Shown here piece after piece: positions 13,801 through 20,289 of a DNA stretch of 55,350 bases (positions within the stretch are counted from its first letter, which is position 1; the number at the start of each line of letters is the position of its first letter). Source of the stretch: an uncultured euryarchaeote (lineage in GTDB: Archaea; Thermoplasmatota; Poseidoniia; Poseidoniales; Poseidoniaceae); NCBI GenBank assembly GCA_937894115.1, contig CALBFP010000230.1:1-55350 (forward strand), read 5' to 3'. A program made the translations under genes and the position numbers. The notes under the pieces are model-generated. The model was given only the letters and a program-made list of their open reading frames with translations. It was not told the origin of the DNA and searched no databases.

Positions 13801-15669
13801 GGTGAGAATGCTGACGCAGATCCGTATGTTGTCTCGTTCTCTGTAAGTCCAGTTAACGATGCTCCAGTCGTCCTCGATTGGGATGTCACATCTGGAGCCG
13901 TTGTAACCGCTGCGAACGGATCAACACCAGTTGCTCCGTGGTCCATCAGCCTCATGGAGGATGATACCAACGTCGAAAACTTGACCTATGACTTGTCTGC
14001 AGTCAAGTACGATGTTGACCATCTCGATGCAGACTTGACTTGGACTGTTGAATCAACCGACCAGTGTACCTACGAGAACTACTTCAGTACTGAAATCGTT
14101 GGAGACAACCTTGTCTTCACACTCGTACCTGATGCAACGACAACCGCTAACGCTTGGGAAATCGACTACTTGAACGACAACGGTATCCACCAAATCGGAC
14201 CAAGTGGTTCCGACTTCTGTCAGATCCGCCTTGTCCTCAAGGATACTGCAACAGCACCAAGTTATGTTCCAAACTACGACCCATCGGTTATGCCGATTGC
14301 AAGTTACCAACAAGGTGTTGCAACCCAAGAAATCGGTGTTCGTGTTGAGAACGTGCGTGAACTCGTTGCGGACTACTCGCTCGATGAAACCACAGGATTT
14401 GACTTCCAAGGCATTACCGACGTCTTGACGGGCACCTATGTGCCGGTCGAGGTTGACGTCAGTGCTGGCGGCGATCAAGGACCGTACACCTACGACCACA
14501 TGTTGGCTGTAACCTTCCACACCAGTGGAGGTCACGGTGAAGCAGAGAACGTCATGTACGTCACACCTCCAGAATGGGGCGAGACCATGACCATCAAGGA
14601 ATACGTGTACATCGTTGACGATGGACAATCCACACCATACATCTGGGTTGAGATGGACGTTCTCACCTGTTTGGATGCAGAGTGTGACCTTTCGAAGTCT
14701 CCTGCACAACGGTTCCAGACCGATGATCCATCATCCCACATCAACTATGGTGGCGGCGTTGTTGGTGACCAATGGTCCAAGCCTGGTGCATACGGTGACG
14801 ATGGAATGAAGGAATCTCAGCGCCGACCGCTTCTCCAAGACAGCAACTGGTGCAACAACGTCATGTTCTCCGATGCATCTGCAATCGGTAGTGAGGCAGG
14901 AATACCAACCACCTGTAACCATGCGAACAAGCCAGCTGAGGACTTCCTCAGCAGTGGAGACAAACTCCCATCGGTTGTTCAACTCGGTGGTGGCATTGGA
15001 TCTGTTCCATCGTTCGCACCAAGTCTCGTCGTCGTAGCCCTTGCTGGCTTCTTCGTAACTGCACTTGCCATGGCAAGCCGCCGTGAAGATGAAGAGGAAG
15101 AGAATGAAGATACACGACGCATTGTCGAGGACGAAATGGCTGTTAGCCCGGTTATCGCAACCATCCTCATGGTTGCAATTACCGTCGTTCTCTCCGGTGT
15201 AATCTATGTCTGGGCTTCTTCTCTTGCTGAGACAGGTAAGTTGGGTGTTCCTCGTGTGACGTTCGATATCGAGAACGAAAAACTTGGAACTGTAGACGGA
15301 TACTGGGCCATAACGGTCGATCAAACAGAAGCTGAGTTGGCTACAGGTGCCGTCACAGTAACGGTGCTTTACAGCAACTCAGACGGTGTTCGAACATCCT
15401 ACGAAACACTCCTCTCAAACACGAGTGGTGTTTATGGATTCAATCCTTCGAACAGCGATGCGTTTGTGACCTTCGTCGATAAGGTTGAAGACGATGGTAC
15501 CTTCAAGGAGTCTACCTTTGGTATCGGAGATCAAATCTTCGTCAAGACTCATGCTCCTGACGGAAAGGCATTGGACGATGCTACCATTCGTATCACGTAC
15601 CAACCAGGACCAGGAGAAGGTTCGGTCATCAAGACCTACTTGGATCTCGAGTACAACAAGGTCGTCTGA
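1846..15669 (+). CDS. Giant (4607 aa) multidomain surface protein: signal peptide, WapA/DNRLRE-like N-terminal region, Tyr-rich segments, beta-helix repeats, CBM9/DOMON-like and cadherin-like domains, TM anchor, C-terminal type IV pilin-like module
   Basis: Single ORF; N-terminal KKTKTAMGGIGIAVLLCALMAFMP signal; 'YPLALDPTI' motif; PbH1-like 'GNEFND..GNWFNS..DNHFDG..NNEIIG..NNSLLDADGGIYM'; 'VDGDNSDWIGG' region; TM 'PSFAPSLVVVALAGFFVTALAMASRRE'; 'RRIVEDEMAVSPVIATILMVAITVVLSGVIYVWASSL'. The start may be the ATG at 1852. Confidence 0.9.
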   Translation: MTMLGNKNKKTKTAMGGIGIAVLLCALMAFMPMTSLVDNTATDTVSNAEIVSEVDDFFKLPATIEQTTYEYDAAQEHLGMRQLNTKGFYTEDGRIAQLTSDEPMHYLADSGAFEDINLNIMATPEGWEVTENIFTTTFGAELATGVSIQANQFVDPIVTGLNPMLVTIDETGTSPMPYHAAPAMGDVEVGGNVIRYPLADGFAIDYAVDTSQVKQNLLIQERPELDVSAAYFGMTETLRLPMGYGLFLDGVPLGEEITTTQGELEIRNMESGELLATIPEPVVLEEASTEPYIGTYFIQVFGPMVLLTTAVDSDWLLSEDRAYPLALDPTIKLTSGNRGYCYVYYGYCYNSTYAYLYRYYGSYYYLPWHKYTFSSSSALPSGATVEEVNWKQYVNYGYGSSSSTSITARVLEACGTDTRYNYGVTSASCSGSIAANLLSGSNTNANERKLISSIGNSAAAGTYSQGTGWKTAEICDNNNAAGTACSSSTGSHNYILNAQSNSGVVGMGADMTSSIYIYTRSYNSGGSNSYLEVIYSGGSDTDAPTSSHVPYTGLTSYVEGERTFFTELTDLSGIDTTSTNGVKMFYSINNGTWTSTSATTVQSCGSTATDCRFKATTPDLSAGDYVEYYWKFQDLNSGSNGANVGYDPVPPASATNPSTWVQSNAHWFFVDDVTNAGTAKKFTVLQTDVHSGSYFSPQGFHDRQMTYYDHSDEYLFEWDVSNCGTGSYSCFYSSSYYFYSQWKMSWTTSPSSGYNGFGGTREGMMEMHQGDGGFLAISAKNGPQMNLIFHYDSSGNEWGMVGIGDSTPEIETGKLAGGTGASSVSTYGYTAAYNIPMSGLDITGTFGKFDWNGTYSTSKANWLCAGTNGFYYFYRSTSSNARCSSGYYYAYSTSYRWSGFALSAGYYGRMASSGTTTYKVGNVAPTPDNSAPTMDHGVMRDSHSKTRTFSYTIADAGDPPSGLNVNQTIGEGPTLYYSVNNGTENSVLLNPVGKQRSECVDAECQWSAEITTFERGDYITYRAQSVDTSTASGGTNTQSTSSNSFEVGDPNMMLIVEWRDMGYNTQYLCDYQVIFYDVTNEIEFKYDTSCNAYYDYATVGYMDHTRTKGDTMRNPGGGYMAGNNPHTANFRISTDGNDHGYETFSAGMKSVTNAAEVISGSSNGRPTGYYCSYSYYWNQFKTGCNANIDLPSGFTFDYFQKSFDGDDSNDRLRIGRLGYLYMIDSGSTALERGITTWGSNMPALPYSSNSAARAGTIAPWWSYYSSYYCYDNTNTDCGVYVRAMPFEGKGTDVDSDLDCSGNNIECIWDNEGSPYRISPSGDFLSVSGGDLTIEPGTVIQVEQGKGISVDGTCDSVKASGNSTHHILFEGQNGAEWKGLSFTDDCATTGGTDDRHVFSYVDFKNTSTAAISAGSRHGDYNAYCADNSGGTRPCYSNNNVGNFTLSHVTFTNVETAIRHGSGQGTGFTMNEFSISGADKACINLPSSSDAMITEGTMTNCNTDGESWGGAIVNYPGSTGGMLHVENVTIENAYVNLIDTDLQHVTISNVTATITSGSQQTGTVLSSDYGVASEVKLNNFVADDYSSASINALGHINMTDVDWGSADLTIAPGGSSSTANGPSGDHAIMDDVTAGNMLIYRMQPSIFADVTAGHIDFSGNAITTDAMVVTNLDSGRFGVAGCGWIIDATTVDADRLYSSCSSSAAPNTMIFDDGTLTHTSSTDHAVYARNSKMTLGNFGITSSNAGGGTVYLAYGSSNADIRLIEVDQNGNDCADSNGDTGDCDVYTSSSAVVYYGGLAELRAYRLEAVNGVVTEVDKSGHVVSASVVNGAGSELFEVGSHITDSNGEADVWVITGDSNGNTYSDHNLRAFGPAGQNETTTSDAWYPSGGFTIGDSFALLLEPAPVDFNGTNMDCAWLAAWTDADTGAGLPTSGTTASGHTIYEFDGTPMTLTEDLNLNGCVIKLMGAVLKVKSTATNTPVLTLSNGGKLVVGTSSVATGALQAVSSTYPLHIDIQDGTLEIDGGIVRDVAQDATTGAALYVGDGATLVMKNSGTVYGSSATSDTMATVMINGGSADIDSSSIINVGNTGTALWVEQASGSFSNVAVQNAAVGIQSYNGAPQIDGFTSTDNTVGVDVYGGMSLPTIYRSTSLSGKSTGWHTYAIDLSAFLGSGDYLQVGANTIYGGGNAHPTYNYASSKYYMMTDRWNIEVTYDDGSGEVSENITTPDKKGYYPWGTSDPKSGNGADTYAGGEGGVASWHCNQYGYSYGPGYTGSFDGYMYYMWRFWPQGPQQFVSYPGYYYYPDQFGFRWSEIDSDTSPSYGSYPYMYWGLYYNSYHGGQSVYKPPEGYVGYGGYYNVCAARAYSYWMNAGEGARMTFPIVDISDSDISKVTMYVDVLHNRADNFQDRMDLVARVGNDPSDLGDYARDSGTASFQNGDITGAETGIMVGGNFASGNFDGIDITSPTDSGIEIVGATAAAMNDIEVTGGDYGMLVSSSGSGQMDLTNMDFDGQNNAGIYYVKDFGGELSGTITNSAGAAYKYGSLTAKDASFDSVVVSGNNVGIETAGSGDLTISDSTFANTVDDIKITGTSEIDFIEGTIDTNKVTVTGNGGFERIREVTMSLQADSNPVTDTNVVLMNADKKITGTGTTDSNGDAEGIQFRTMRIDSSGPTTDDLAGYQAATVAMIDYTSTKGDFRYAFETLSLNDAGGNTGSIDLTDRINARVCYSFNSASYEMVSNCASYLSTGGSRDLSDGNGGTYKEYGYYAATPEDMSGKTIMMDVPFMYFDDNDEHNWNNTLVLITGSYTFTDTQRWYAQGGSNAPELYLHDSEVYGLATNSNTGQQTGLELGYIYQAMDISIKDSTLNPVATITSGMAYNSNWNNNDYKSEFLYMDNVTVTHYKGYTPLNNAIQTNDICVRMTGSDGSHIKDSTFNDCGTGIYMTRSPYAYGHQASEYGADNLTIEGNEFNDGGEIADVWVGSNGYVDDLIVTGNWFNSSSAEEGFSAFAGNNKRFTVSDNHFDGPQTAIQMYGIQDYTIDNNEIIGTAEAGEAGIETDAGYGVISNNSLLDADGGIYMEDATSPPAPSTSLCTIASNAYSSQASCTFTIPSGVTAYVDLQSDSWGGEIGLEITKPDGTKDTWAAGSFSSNTIYARLTSYSTSGQYTLKVTDTWGDGGANIAVYYGTSTGGYDGPSVENNTISLSAGRTAPNAVGLDFNDCDKVTIQSKDNDVQVGDNAMVLNGCGVSDVDSTFAGTSVASSIGISSLNGDDITLDGTSIGGYAYGISVESATLVMYGDASVAGSTAGIYADSATVTAIGASVDGGTSGTGLYMVDGDYSWIYPLDAAGNVGVYAENTEFRWDGGISTATTALHAVESTGSVENLTWSASTTQINAGSNAYVTSIGNSLDASKISIVSSATIDEANLFSLDATHLGGAASAVGMSLVSTDGTRAAYVSPSFQPDIMAVDGDNSDWIGGTPLNPSDDAMPGLISGDGTNDFYVTYSEGDALYIGMTGEDLTNNDLLIYLDVVAGGTNTGYNLNGAHTLPVQADYLFWATSDSNMDLYSSGFLGWGASSLSNDAVDADLGTTTANFFEIAIPFSRIGGTPDEVNIVAVVQDGSANIQTVHPTQTVTTGVQSLGEYISVETTHDDLESGSISDEVLVYRTYKGTTTAGPAKDYDVMIKTKADCAFDWATIDAVSMATNQELSVDIKRACPEIQAALADDAIDEDPTEAYVISLTNLADDVQDDEADLTWTVTEGTTVAHSNVLVNWDKNGHTVTITPLADQFGTIEFEFVVTDSNGLTDTKNMTLTVNNVNDKPDICNMDRADCMPVFVDDGSYTNIVPEGFGSVSKFLGDISNASKSYIRDMDNEQSPVRQVYTWGASVPTNCVAFGVSVTNNELTITENTSNELGGECDVTLTLSDDAGTCYNSDFADTTDDTKAACENYVYLNNANWGGTIYTGCYNMHTHVFNPTTSQAECEAYSFTGENADADPYVVSFSVSPVNDAPVVLDWDVTSGAVVTAANGSTPVAPWSISLMEDDTNVENLTYDLSAVKYDVDHLDADLTWTVESTDQCTYENYFSTEIVGDNLVFTLVPDATTTANAWEIDYLNDNGIHQIGPSGSDFCQIRLVLKDTATAPSYVPNYDPSVMPIASYQQGVATQEIGVRVENVRELVADYSLDETTGFDFQGITDVLTGTYVPVEVDVSAGGDQGPYTYDHMLAVTFHTSGGHGEAENVMYVTPPEWGETMTIKEYVYIVDDGQSTPYIWVEMDVLTCLDAECDLSKSPAQRFQTDDPSSHINYGGGVVGDQWSKPGAYGDDGMKESQRRPLLQDSNWCNNVMFSDASAIGSEAGIPTTCNHANKPAEDFLSSGDKLPSVVQLGGGIGSVPSFAPSLVVVALAGFFVTALAMASRREDEEEENEDTRRIVEDEMAVSPVIATILMVAITVVLSGVIYVWASSLAETGKLGVPRVTFDIENEKLGTVDGYWAITVDQTEAELATGAVTVTVLYSNSDGVRTSYETLLSNTSGVYGFNPSNSDAFVTFVDKVEDDGTFKESTFGIGDQIFVKTHAPDGKALDDATIRITYQPGPGEGSVIKTYLDLEYNKVV
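15124..15669 (+). other. Archaeal type IV pilin-like module (Pilin_N/DUF1628-type) inside the C-terminus of the 4607-aa ORF
   Basis: VEDEM|AVSPVIATILMVAITVVLSGVIYVW matches the class III signal/H-domain pattern of archaeal pilins, followed by about 165 aa of beta-rich sequence. Confidence 0.8.
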
Positions 15670-15698
15670 AACGAGGTAACGATTGAACGACAGTTGAT

Positions 15699-15725
15699 GG
15701 GTCGGTGACCTCGAGTCACCGGCCC
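15699..15725 (+). terminator. Hairpin downstream of the giant gene, possible terminator
   Basis: GGGTCGGTGAC-CTCGA-GTCACCGGCCC: 11-bp stem with one G.T pair; T-tract weak. Confidence 0.45.
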
Positions 15726-15777
15726 AATCTTCTGGAGCAAAGCGAACGCTTTCAAGCGTTGATGTTCAGCACATGCT

Positions 15778-16458
15778 ATGGCCAAACCATGTCGTTGTGT
15801 TGTTTTTGATTGTGATGGAGTACTCGTAGACTCAGTGAGTTCATGGAAAACATTGCATGATGGATTCGGTACCGACAACAGCCAAAATCTCTCGCAGTTT
15901 ATTGCAGGGAAAATCACTGATGTTGAATTCATGCGTTCAGATATTGCGATGTGGAAAGCGATCCGCGAGCCAATCCATGAGGACGAACTGTTCAGAATGT
16001 ATTCGGGTATTTCTCTCATGGAGGGCGCACGCGAGACCATCAAGGAACTCCAAGATGAAGGCGTTTACGTCGCAATCGTCAGTGCAGGCGTTGATTTGTT
16101 TGTCAGCAGTATAGCCGCCATGCTGAAAGTCGACGATTGGATAGCGAATGGTTTCGAATTTGATGAAGACGGCTTTTTGACCGATAACGGTGTTTGCCGT
16201 CTCCATGCAAGTGGTAAGGGGGATGTCATAACGCGTCTAATGGATATACATGGATTTTCACCAGAGGAGATCGTTTCCGTTGGTGATTCAGAAATGGATT
16301 TATCGATGATGGTTGAGGGTAGCAAATTCATTGGTTTTAATCCAAGTCGCGACTCGTCAATTAAAGCGTTCACAGACGCGAACGTTCCGATTGTAATGGA
16401 GAAAGATTTGTCAAAAATCCTTGATTTCATCAAGCTGCCATCAAGCGAAGGGAATTGA
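15778..16458 (+). CDS. HAD-superfamily phosphatase (phosphoserine phosphatase-like)
   Basis: Motif I VVFDCDGVLVDS, motif II VSAG, motif IV GDSEMDLSMM. Confidence 0.85.
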   Translation: MAKPCRCVVFDCDGVLVDSVSSWKTLHDGFGTDNSQNLSQFIAGKITDVEFMRSDIAMWKAIREPIHEDELFRMYSGISLMEGARETIKELQDEGVYVAIVSAGVDLFVSSIAAMLKVDDWIANGFEFDEDGFLTDNGVCRLHASGKGDVITRLMDIHGFSPEEIVSVGDSEMDLSMMVEGSKFIGFNPSRDSSIKAFTDANVPIVMEKDLSKILDFIKLPSSEGN

Positions 16459-18015
16459 AGTGGTTTCGTGCGATTGAAGATTAACAACGGTTAGCATGCA
16501 TGGTTTTGGTTGAAAACCGAGCATTTTCTGATACGAAGTTTGATCTTGCCACGTTGAAGAACAAATGAGTGTAGTTCCTCTAAAGTCCATACAAGCATGC
16601 CCGTGTACGTGTCCGGTCACAAAGATATCTGGAACCTCTCGTATGACAAGCCCATCCTCAACTTCTGGAGATAACGGCGTTTTACCCCCCCATTGAGGGG
16701 CTAAGTGTCTTCTTCTTAGCATCTGGCGCATTGCCTCAACAGGCTCTGCATACGTTACCGTCCGCAACCCCGCTACGAAATCATCGATGGACTTCCCATG
16801 ATACGAAAGAATTCGGACATCATGTAATGAAAAATCACAAGGATTCCCTACAAATGTCGTTTTGTTGTAATCTTGTTGGATTTCTTTGCCAAAGGTTGGT
16901 TGTGGTTCGGCAGGTCGCACAGCATCATGATTTCCTGGCAACATCACGCACTCAACCCAATCGGGCAACTCCTCAAGCATTTGTGCGAACAGACTGTATT
17001 GTCGATAAAAATCAGGTATTGCGAGTTCTTTGTCCTGACCAGGATATATTCCTACACCATCAACACAATCACCGCTTAGGACCAAGTATTTGATGGTCTT
17101 TGCAAGAGGATCGGCGTGAAACCAGCGTACCATTTTGTGCCATTGGGCTTCAAGAAATGTCTTCGATCCTAAGTGGATGTCTGAAAGAAATGCAGCACTT
17201 ATTCCAGCGTGCGCCGCCTGTTTTTCATGCCTATCTTTCATTGGAAAGAACAGGTCATCAACATAGAAAATGTCCCCCGTCTGTGAGAAGGACCCACTTA
17301 CTCCAAGCACGTCATCTGGCATCAAGCCTGCCTGTACAACCTGTTCGTGCATTCGATCACGATCATCGCCTTGACGAATTGTCAAGAGACAGTTCATTTC
17401 ACCAGTTTCATCTTCCAGAGCGAACAACAGATGTCCGTTTTTTGTGTGCCTAGGTCCGTTGACAAGTCCGATTGCTACGGCTAGGTTTTCATAACCTTGG
17501 TATCGTCTGTACTCCGTATTCAACCTACCAATTTCCTGGGGTTTTCTTGGAAGTCGAGAGTTTTTTACAATCATTTTTCGAATGCTGTTCAAACGGTCGT
17601 TGAAGCATGCCTGAATGTGACTCATCTTCCCCTCTGTCGTACTGTTTCCGGTTATATCATAATGAACAAGAATGTCATTATCAACATCGGTAGCAATTCC
17701 TGAAAAGTCTTTTTCCCTCCAATCTGGAAGATTGTTTCTGTATTGAATTTTAACAGGTTCAGGGTCATGAATTGGTGCGATGGTTCGACCTATTGGCTGA
17801 CTGATGTTTTTTTGTTCATTGTTCGATTTCGATTCTAAAATCATTTGATCGAGGAGTTCGGTTGTCAACATTCCGCGTTGAAAACCAATTTTTGGTCCCT
17901 GTTCAAGAACTTGAATCGGATGTTCTATTGAGAGGAGTTTTTGTTTAACACCGGTTGTAACAAGAATTCCTCGTTTCATCAACTCCTGCGAAATTACACC
18001 CCATTTCGCAGTCAT
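16441..18015 (-). CDS. dp1: DNA polymerase D (Pol II) small subunit DP1, calcineurin-like phosphoesterase fold
   Basis: SDIHLGS...LSGDCVDGVGIYPGQ...LPGNHDA...SYHGKSIDD...VTGHVHGH; OB-fold region upstream. Overlaps the HAD 3' end by 18 bp (convergent). Confidence 0.92.
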   Translation of the reverse strand: MTAKWGVISQELMKRGILVTTGVKQKLLSIEHPIQVLEQGPKIGFQRGMLTTELLDQMILESKSNNEQKNISQPIGRTIAPIHDPEPVKIQYRNNLPDWREKDFSGIATDVDNDILVHYDITGNSTTEGKMSHIQACFNDRLNSIRKMIVKNSRLPRKPQEIGRLNTEYRRYQGYENLAVAIGLVNGPRHTKNGHLLFALEDETGEMNCLLTIRQGDDRDRMHEQVVQAGLMPDDVLGVSGSFSQTGDIFYVDDLFFPMKDRHEKQAAHAGISAAFLSDIHLGSKTFLEAQWHKMVRWFHADPLAKTIKYLVLSGDCVDGVGIYPGQDKELAIPDFYRQYSLFAQMLEELPDWVECVMLPGNHDAVRPAEPQPTFGKEIQQDYNKTTFVGNPCDFSLHDVRILSYHGKSIDDFVAGLRTVTYAEPVEAMRQMLRRRHLAPQWGGKTPLSPEVEDGLVIREVPDIFVTGHVHGHACMDFRGTTLICSSTWQDQTSYQKMLGFQPKPCMLTVVNLQSHETTSIPFA

Positions 18016-18054
18016 AATTGTTCATGAGAGACGACCCTCCAAAAGGGTTCATGT

Positions 18055-18777
18055 TCACTCGTTTGCTGAATCCTTGTCCCAATCGACATCGGTACCTAGG
18101 TTGTCATCTTTTGAGCCAGCGTTACGGTCAGCCCATGACTGCGATTGCCAAGCAGTCTCTTGTGCCGCAGCAGCAGCTCTTTGGTTGCGAGCGATTTCTT
18201 CGAGGGCTTTTACTCTGGCTTCTTCTTCCCTCTGTTTTATTTCATCCTGTAGGTTTTTCTCAGCGAGTTCCATCGCCTGATCCCAATGGCGGATTGCTGT
18301 GAGCAGTGCGAAATGTACGAACCCTTCTTTGTTTTCTTGTCGATTACCACCAATTTGCGTAGCCTCTGCGATTGCCCATGTTTTTGATGCAATTCCGACA
18401 TAGACGTATCCTACTTTTTTGCTGGTACCATCGTTACTTGGACCTGCAATTCCTGTGATGGATATTGCAATGTCAGCATTTGCTCGCGTTAGAGCACCTT
18501 GTGCCATTTGAATTGCAACTTCTGCGGATACCGCACCGCGTTTTTCCAGTGTCTTAGGATCGACATTCAATTCGCGAATTTTTGCATCATAGGAATACGT
18601 CACCCATGATTGATTGAACCACTTGCTCGCACCAGCGATGTCAGTGAGCGTACTCGACAACAAACCACCTGTGCAGGATTCAGCGATGGTGATGGTATAA
18701 CCATCTTTCAGACGGCGAACCAACCGCGCCGCGGCCGCTTGAGCCTCTTCGTCCATTGGTTGATGGCGGTTGAGCAT
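18055..18777 (-). CDS. pncC: CinA C-terminal domain family protein (nicotinamide-nucleotide amidase-like) with a charged C-terminal extension
   Basis: TIAESCTGGLLSSTLTDIAGASKWF...SAEVAIQMAQGAL...DIAISITGIAGPSNDGTSKKVGYVYVG. Confidence 0.88.
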   Translation of the reverse strand: MLNRHQPMDEEAQAAAARLVRRLKDGYTITIAESCTGGLLSSTLTDIAGASKWFNQSWVTYSYDAKIRELNVDPKTLEKRGAVSAEVAIQMAQGALTRANADIAISITGIAGPSNDGTSKKVGYVYVGIASKTWAIAEATQIGGNRQENKEGFVHFALLTAIRHWDQAMELAEKNLQDEIKQREEEARVKALEEIARNQRAAAAAQETAWQSQSWADRNAGSKDDNLGTDVDWDKDSANE

Positions 18778-18836
18778 CTATTTTGAGGTTATTGGATTGC
18801 CAAGCGTTTCAAATACGACTCCATCAACGGATGGTT

Positions 18837-18910
18837 GGGTCTGTGGTCTAGGGGTTTATGACGTCGCCCTTACAAGGCGAAGATCGAGGGTTCAATTCCC
18901 TCCGGACCCA
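18837..18910 (+). tRNA. tRNA-Val (anticodon TAC)
   Basis: Acceptor GGGTCTG/CGGACCC, anticodon arm TCGCC-CTTACAA-GGCGA, T arm GAGGG-TTCAATT-CCCTC; 3' CCA not encoded. Confidence 0.93.
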
Positions 18911-19216
18911 CTACCATAAATGATCTTCAATGGTTGAAGCGTCACACGACACGACTTTTGTAATTCCCGTGATTTGACGAATTTCATCTGCGTCTGCTGC
19001 TTCTGATACGAGTAGGAGGTGGACAGCGCGGACCCATAAACCGTTTTCAGGAACAGATTTCCGGTGATCAACGGCTACTAAAACCCCATCAAGTTCAGCG
19101 AACATCATCACTGACAACGCTTTGGGGATGTCTTCTTGTTGAAGAATCACCCAACGAAAACCCTGTATCGATTCACGTATGTTACCACTCAGTTTAGAAA
19201 ATCGAACAACATTCAT
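18911..19216 (-). CDS. Conserved-looking small hypothetical protein upstream-coupled with pelota
   Basis: 101-aa ORF starting 2 nt after the pelota stop; its stop codon directly abuts the tRNA-Val 3' end. Confidence 0.65.
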   Translation of the reverse strand: MNVVRFSKLSGNIRESIQGFRWVILQQEDIPKALSVMMFAELDGVLVAVDHRKSVPENGLWVRAVHLLLVSEAADADEIRQITGITKVVSCDASTIEDHLW

Positions 19217-19218
19217 GT

Positions 19219-20283
19219 TTACACCATCTTGTAGCGAAGAAGAGCAACAATGCCACCCAAGCCAGTAAGTTGCTCACCAGCATCGTGGTCGATTGAGCAC
19301 TGAATCAGATTTCCACCAATCTCATCCAATTTCGCGACCCAATCACTGAGCAACACCCCATCAATCAACGTCTCTCCATCTCTCAATAAATCAATCGCAA
19401 CAAGAAGCGTTTCAATCGCTCCTTCTTCCATGGCTCGAACAAGTTCCTGCTCTCCATAAGCAACTGCCCCGTTAGAGGCGATACGGGTCCATACCTCTTC
19501 TAAGAGCTGAATTTCTTTGTGAATTGCGTGGTCCTGCAGGAATTCATTTGCAAGTCCATCTTGCAATACTTCGTTGGCACCTGCTCGTCCTGCCATAGAT
19601 GTTGCAATCAAACGTAAGTTTCTTTGCGGTTCAGATTCGAGAATGACCGTTCTTAGTTTTTCACGAGCATGACCGGGTCCGCATACAATCATCGGTAACT
19701 CTTGGTCTGTTGCAGCGAGTATCTCTTTCGCTACCTGTTTTTGGAACGATTTTGCCACAGATTCACTGTTGCGAGCGTCTCCACGCTTCCCGCCACCGCG
19801 CATTGACCAAGTTGCCCCCTCTCGTAAGCCTCTTGAGGTGATTTCAAACAACACAATTTCGTCATTTTCAACAACAACAATTGAGACATTGCTTTTGTTT
19901 GATGACTCAATCGATTCCTCAAGCAGTGATACATCCATCTCGGGAAACGCATCCATTGAAATTAACTCAACTTCGTCTCCACATTCTATGAGATGTGTGT
20001 GGTGTAAACCGATATCAATCGGTGCTTGTTGTATGGTCCCATGCACACGCAAAATATCGGAATATGTTTGATATTCGGTTTTGAGAATTTTCAACTGAAT
20101 CCACATTTTCTTGCGTTCAGCGGCTTTGGCTCGTAATCCAGATTCAGCTGTTGTAGGATCTCTTCGCTCACCCAACATTGCAATTGAACGTCCTTGAGTA
20201 GCAACCCGTGCCAGAACCCACAAATCATCCTCGGATTCTATCCGAAGTTTCCATTGAGTGTCATCTCGCCGCAGGATGCGCAT
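19219..20283 (-). CDS. pelA: mRNA surveillance protein pelota
   Basis: Three-domain pelota pattern: MRILRRDDTQWKLRIESEDDLWVLARVA..., VVVENDEIVLFEI, YGEQELVRAMEEGAIETLLVAIDLL. Confidence 0.9.
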   Translation of the reverse strand: MRILRRDDTQWKLRIESEDDLWVLARVATQGRSIAMLGERRDPTTAESGLRAKAAERKKMWIQLKILKTEYQTYSDILRVHGTIQQAPIDIGLHHTHLIECGDEVELISMDAFPEMDVSLLEESIESSNKSNVSIVVVENDEIVLFEITSRGLREGATWSMRGGGKRGDARNSESVAKSFQKQVAKEILAATDQELPMIVCGPGHAREKLRTVILESEPQRNLRLIATSMAGRAGANEVLQDGLANEFLQDHAIHKEIQLLEEVWTRIASNGAVAYGEQELVRAMEEGAIETLLVAIDLLRDGETLIDGVLLSDWVAKLDEIGGNLIQCSIDHDAGEQLTGLGGIVALLRYKMV

Positions 20284-20289
20284 CGGTGT

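Noticed and set aside
2000-15300. Many antisense and out-of-frame ORFs of 60-220 aa inside the giant surface genes (e.g. 14053..14709 -, 12208..12690 -, 8510..9100 -)
   Set aside because: They lie wholly within a well-supported coding frame, are low-complexity, His/Arg/Cys-rich or domain-free, and are explained by codon bias of the sense strand.
16680-16700. C7 homopolymer in the DP1 gene (and similar G-runs near 25437 and 26511) as possible sequencing-error frameshifts
   Set aside because: The ORFs continue through them with conserved motifs intact.
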